NCBI GenBank assembly: GCA_019752795.1
Contig: JAIELS010000109.1
Span: 1-34,922, forward strand
From: Sphingobacteriaceae bacterium
Lineage (GTDB): Bacteria > Bacteroidota > Bacteroidia > Sphingobacteriales > Sphingobacteriaceae
Direction of reading: 5' to 3'
DNA length: 34,922 bases
Position numbers and translations under genes: made by a program. The notes beneath the pieces are model-generated. The model was not told where the DNA came from and did no database searches. It was given only the letters and a program-made list of their open reading frames with translations. This document shows positions 34,209 to 34,922 of the stretch, one piece after another; positions within the stretch are counted from its first letter, which is position 1; each line of letters starts with the position of its first letter.

Positions 34209-34922
34209 TTATTTTTTTGAGTATAACTGATAAATGAAGATGTTTAAAATTATAATTCCTGTAATACCATAACAAAACATAGACCAACCGCCTAAACTCC
34301 ATAACCATAAACCTAAAGCAGAACCACAACTTGCGCCTATAAAACTTACTGACATAAAAATGGTATTTAATCTGTTTCTAGCTTCTGGAACTAAGGCATA
34401 AATTCGAGTTTGATTAGTAACGTGTATGGCCTGTTGACCAATATCTATTAAAATAATTCCTACAACAAATAAGAATACACTTTGACCTGTAAAATAGAAT
34501 AACGCTACACTAACAAGCTCTAAAATAAAACCTATGAGTAGATTTTTTCGAGGATTATTGTTTCCGCTCAGTTTGCCAACTAAAGGTGCAGCTAATGCGC
34601 CGGCAGCACCAGCAATGCCGAATAAACCAATTTTAGCAGTGCTAAATTGATGTGGAGGATTGGCTAAGTATAAAACCATGGTTGTCCAAAACCCCATGAT
34701 AACAATAAAAGCAAAAAAATTAATTAAAGAGGCTTCTCTTAATACTGGTTGTGTTTTAATGTAGGCTAGCATAGATCGCATTAAATCTTTATAAGTGCCT
34801 TTAAATAGTGGTTCACTTTTTATAAATCTAACGTTCATTAAGTAGATAAGCAAAAGACAAATAACAGCTGCTATTAAGAACATTGCACGCCATCCCAGTA
34901 ACTCGCCTATTATTCCGCTAAT
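34209..34922 (-). CDS. MFS transporter, 5' end cut off by the window
   Basis: The last visible Met codon is at 34883, but the frame stays open to the window edge and reads ISGIIGELLGWRAMF, a typical MFS segment, so the N-terminal part lies outside. The visible portion is about 237 residues with around seven membrane helices, corresponding to the end of the first half and the whole second half of a 12-helix transporter. The substrate is unknown; drug or metabolite efflux is typical of this subgroup. The GNAT gene follows 1 nt downstream. Confidence 0.85.
   Translation of the reverse strand: MSGIIGELLGWRAMFLIAAVICLLLIYLMNVRFIKSEPLFKGTYKDLMRSMLAYIKTQPVLREASLINFFAFIVIMGFWTTMVLYLANPPHQFSTAKIGLFGIAGAAGALAAPLVGKLSGNNNPRKNLLIGFILELVSVALFYFTGQSVFLFVVGIILIDIGQQAIHVTNQTRIYALVPEARNRLNTIFMSVSFIGASCGSALGLWLWSLGGWSMFCYGITGIIILNIFIYQLYSKK

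Overview
The window is an AT-rich bacterial chromosome segment dominated by the str, S10, spc and alpha ribosomal-protein clusters. Protein signatures (Ala/Lys-tailed S12, Gly/Arg-tailed S3, acidic-tailed L17, long zinc-free S14), perfect TTTG-N19-TAnnTTTG promoters and rare Shine-Dalgarno sequences point to the phylum Bacteroidetes. The accessory genes suggest a Sphingobacteriaceae member close to Pedobacter. That placement is an inference from recalled family features, not from a search.

Layout. 1-3464 (+): the end of rpsL, then rpsG, fusA and rpsJ, closed by a strong terminator. 3535-5760: an interruption with a minus-strand coiled-coil membrane protein and a plus-strand TauE/SafE exporter plus DUF1634 partner. 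5835-17721 (+): a new promoter, then rplC-D-W-B, rpsS, rplV, rpsC, rplP, rpmC, rpsQ, rplN, rplX, rplE, rpsN, a second internal promoter, rpsH, rplF, rplR, rpsE, rpmD, rplO, secY, map, infA and rpmJ. 17732-21219 (+): rpsM, rpsK, rpsD, an internal terminator-like hairpin, rpoA, rplQ and a terminator. 21248-23610 (-): a GMC oxidoreductase with a Tat-type lipoprotein partner. 23726-24928 (+): a SAM methyltransferase carrying a palindromic repeat inside its frame. 24929-25366: a gene-free stretch with a dispersed repeat and dnaK upstream elements. 25367-27268 (+): dnaK. 27361-34922 (-): NahK-like sugar kinase, sugar nucleotidyltransferase, HerA-like ATPase, CAT-fold acetyltransferase, HAD hydrolase, M42 peptidase, GNAT acetyltransferase and a truncated MFS transporter.

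How it works together. The first 21 kb makes most of the ribosome plus EF-G, SecY, methionine aminopeptidase, IF-1 and RNA polymerase alpha, so it links translation, export, N-terminal processing and transcription. Nearly every longer spacer in this block contains an inverted repeat or hairpin (before fusA, rpsJ, rplC, rpmC, rpsH, rplO, rpsM, rpsK, rpsD, rpoA and rplQ). Three spacers carry the same promoter box, TAnTTTTGC followed by CCC. This suggests several separately tuned transcription units with possible r-protein feedback leaders rather than one long operon.

Most notable points: the split of the normally continuous rpsJ-rplC junction; a promoter in the rpsN-rpsH spacer whose -7 box lies in the loop of a perfect 13-bp dyad, followed by a possible three-way-junction leader before the S8 gene; a full terminator between rpsD and rpoA; strong Shine-Dalgarno sequences at a few genes only; and a NahK-like kinase/nucleotidyltransferase pair. 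No CRISPR array, tRNA, rRNA, insertion sequence or prophage gene was seen.
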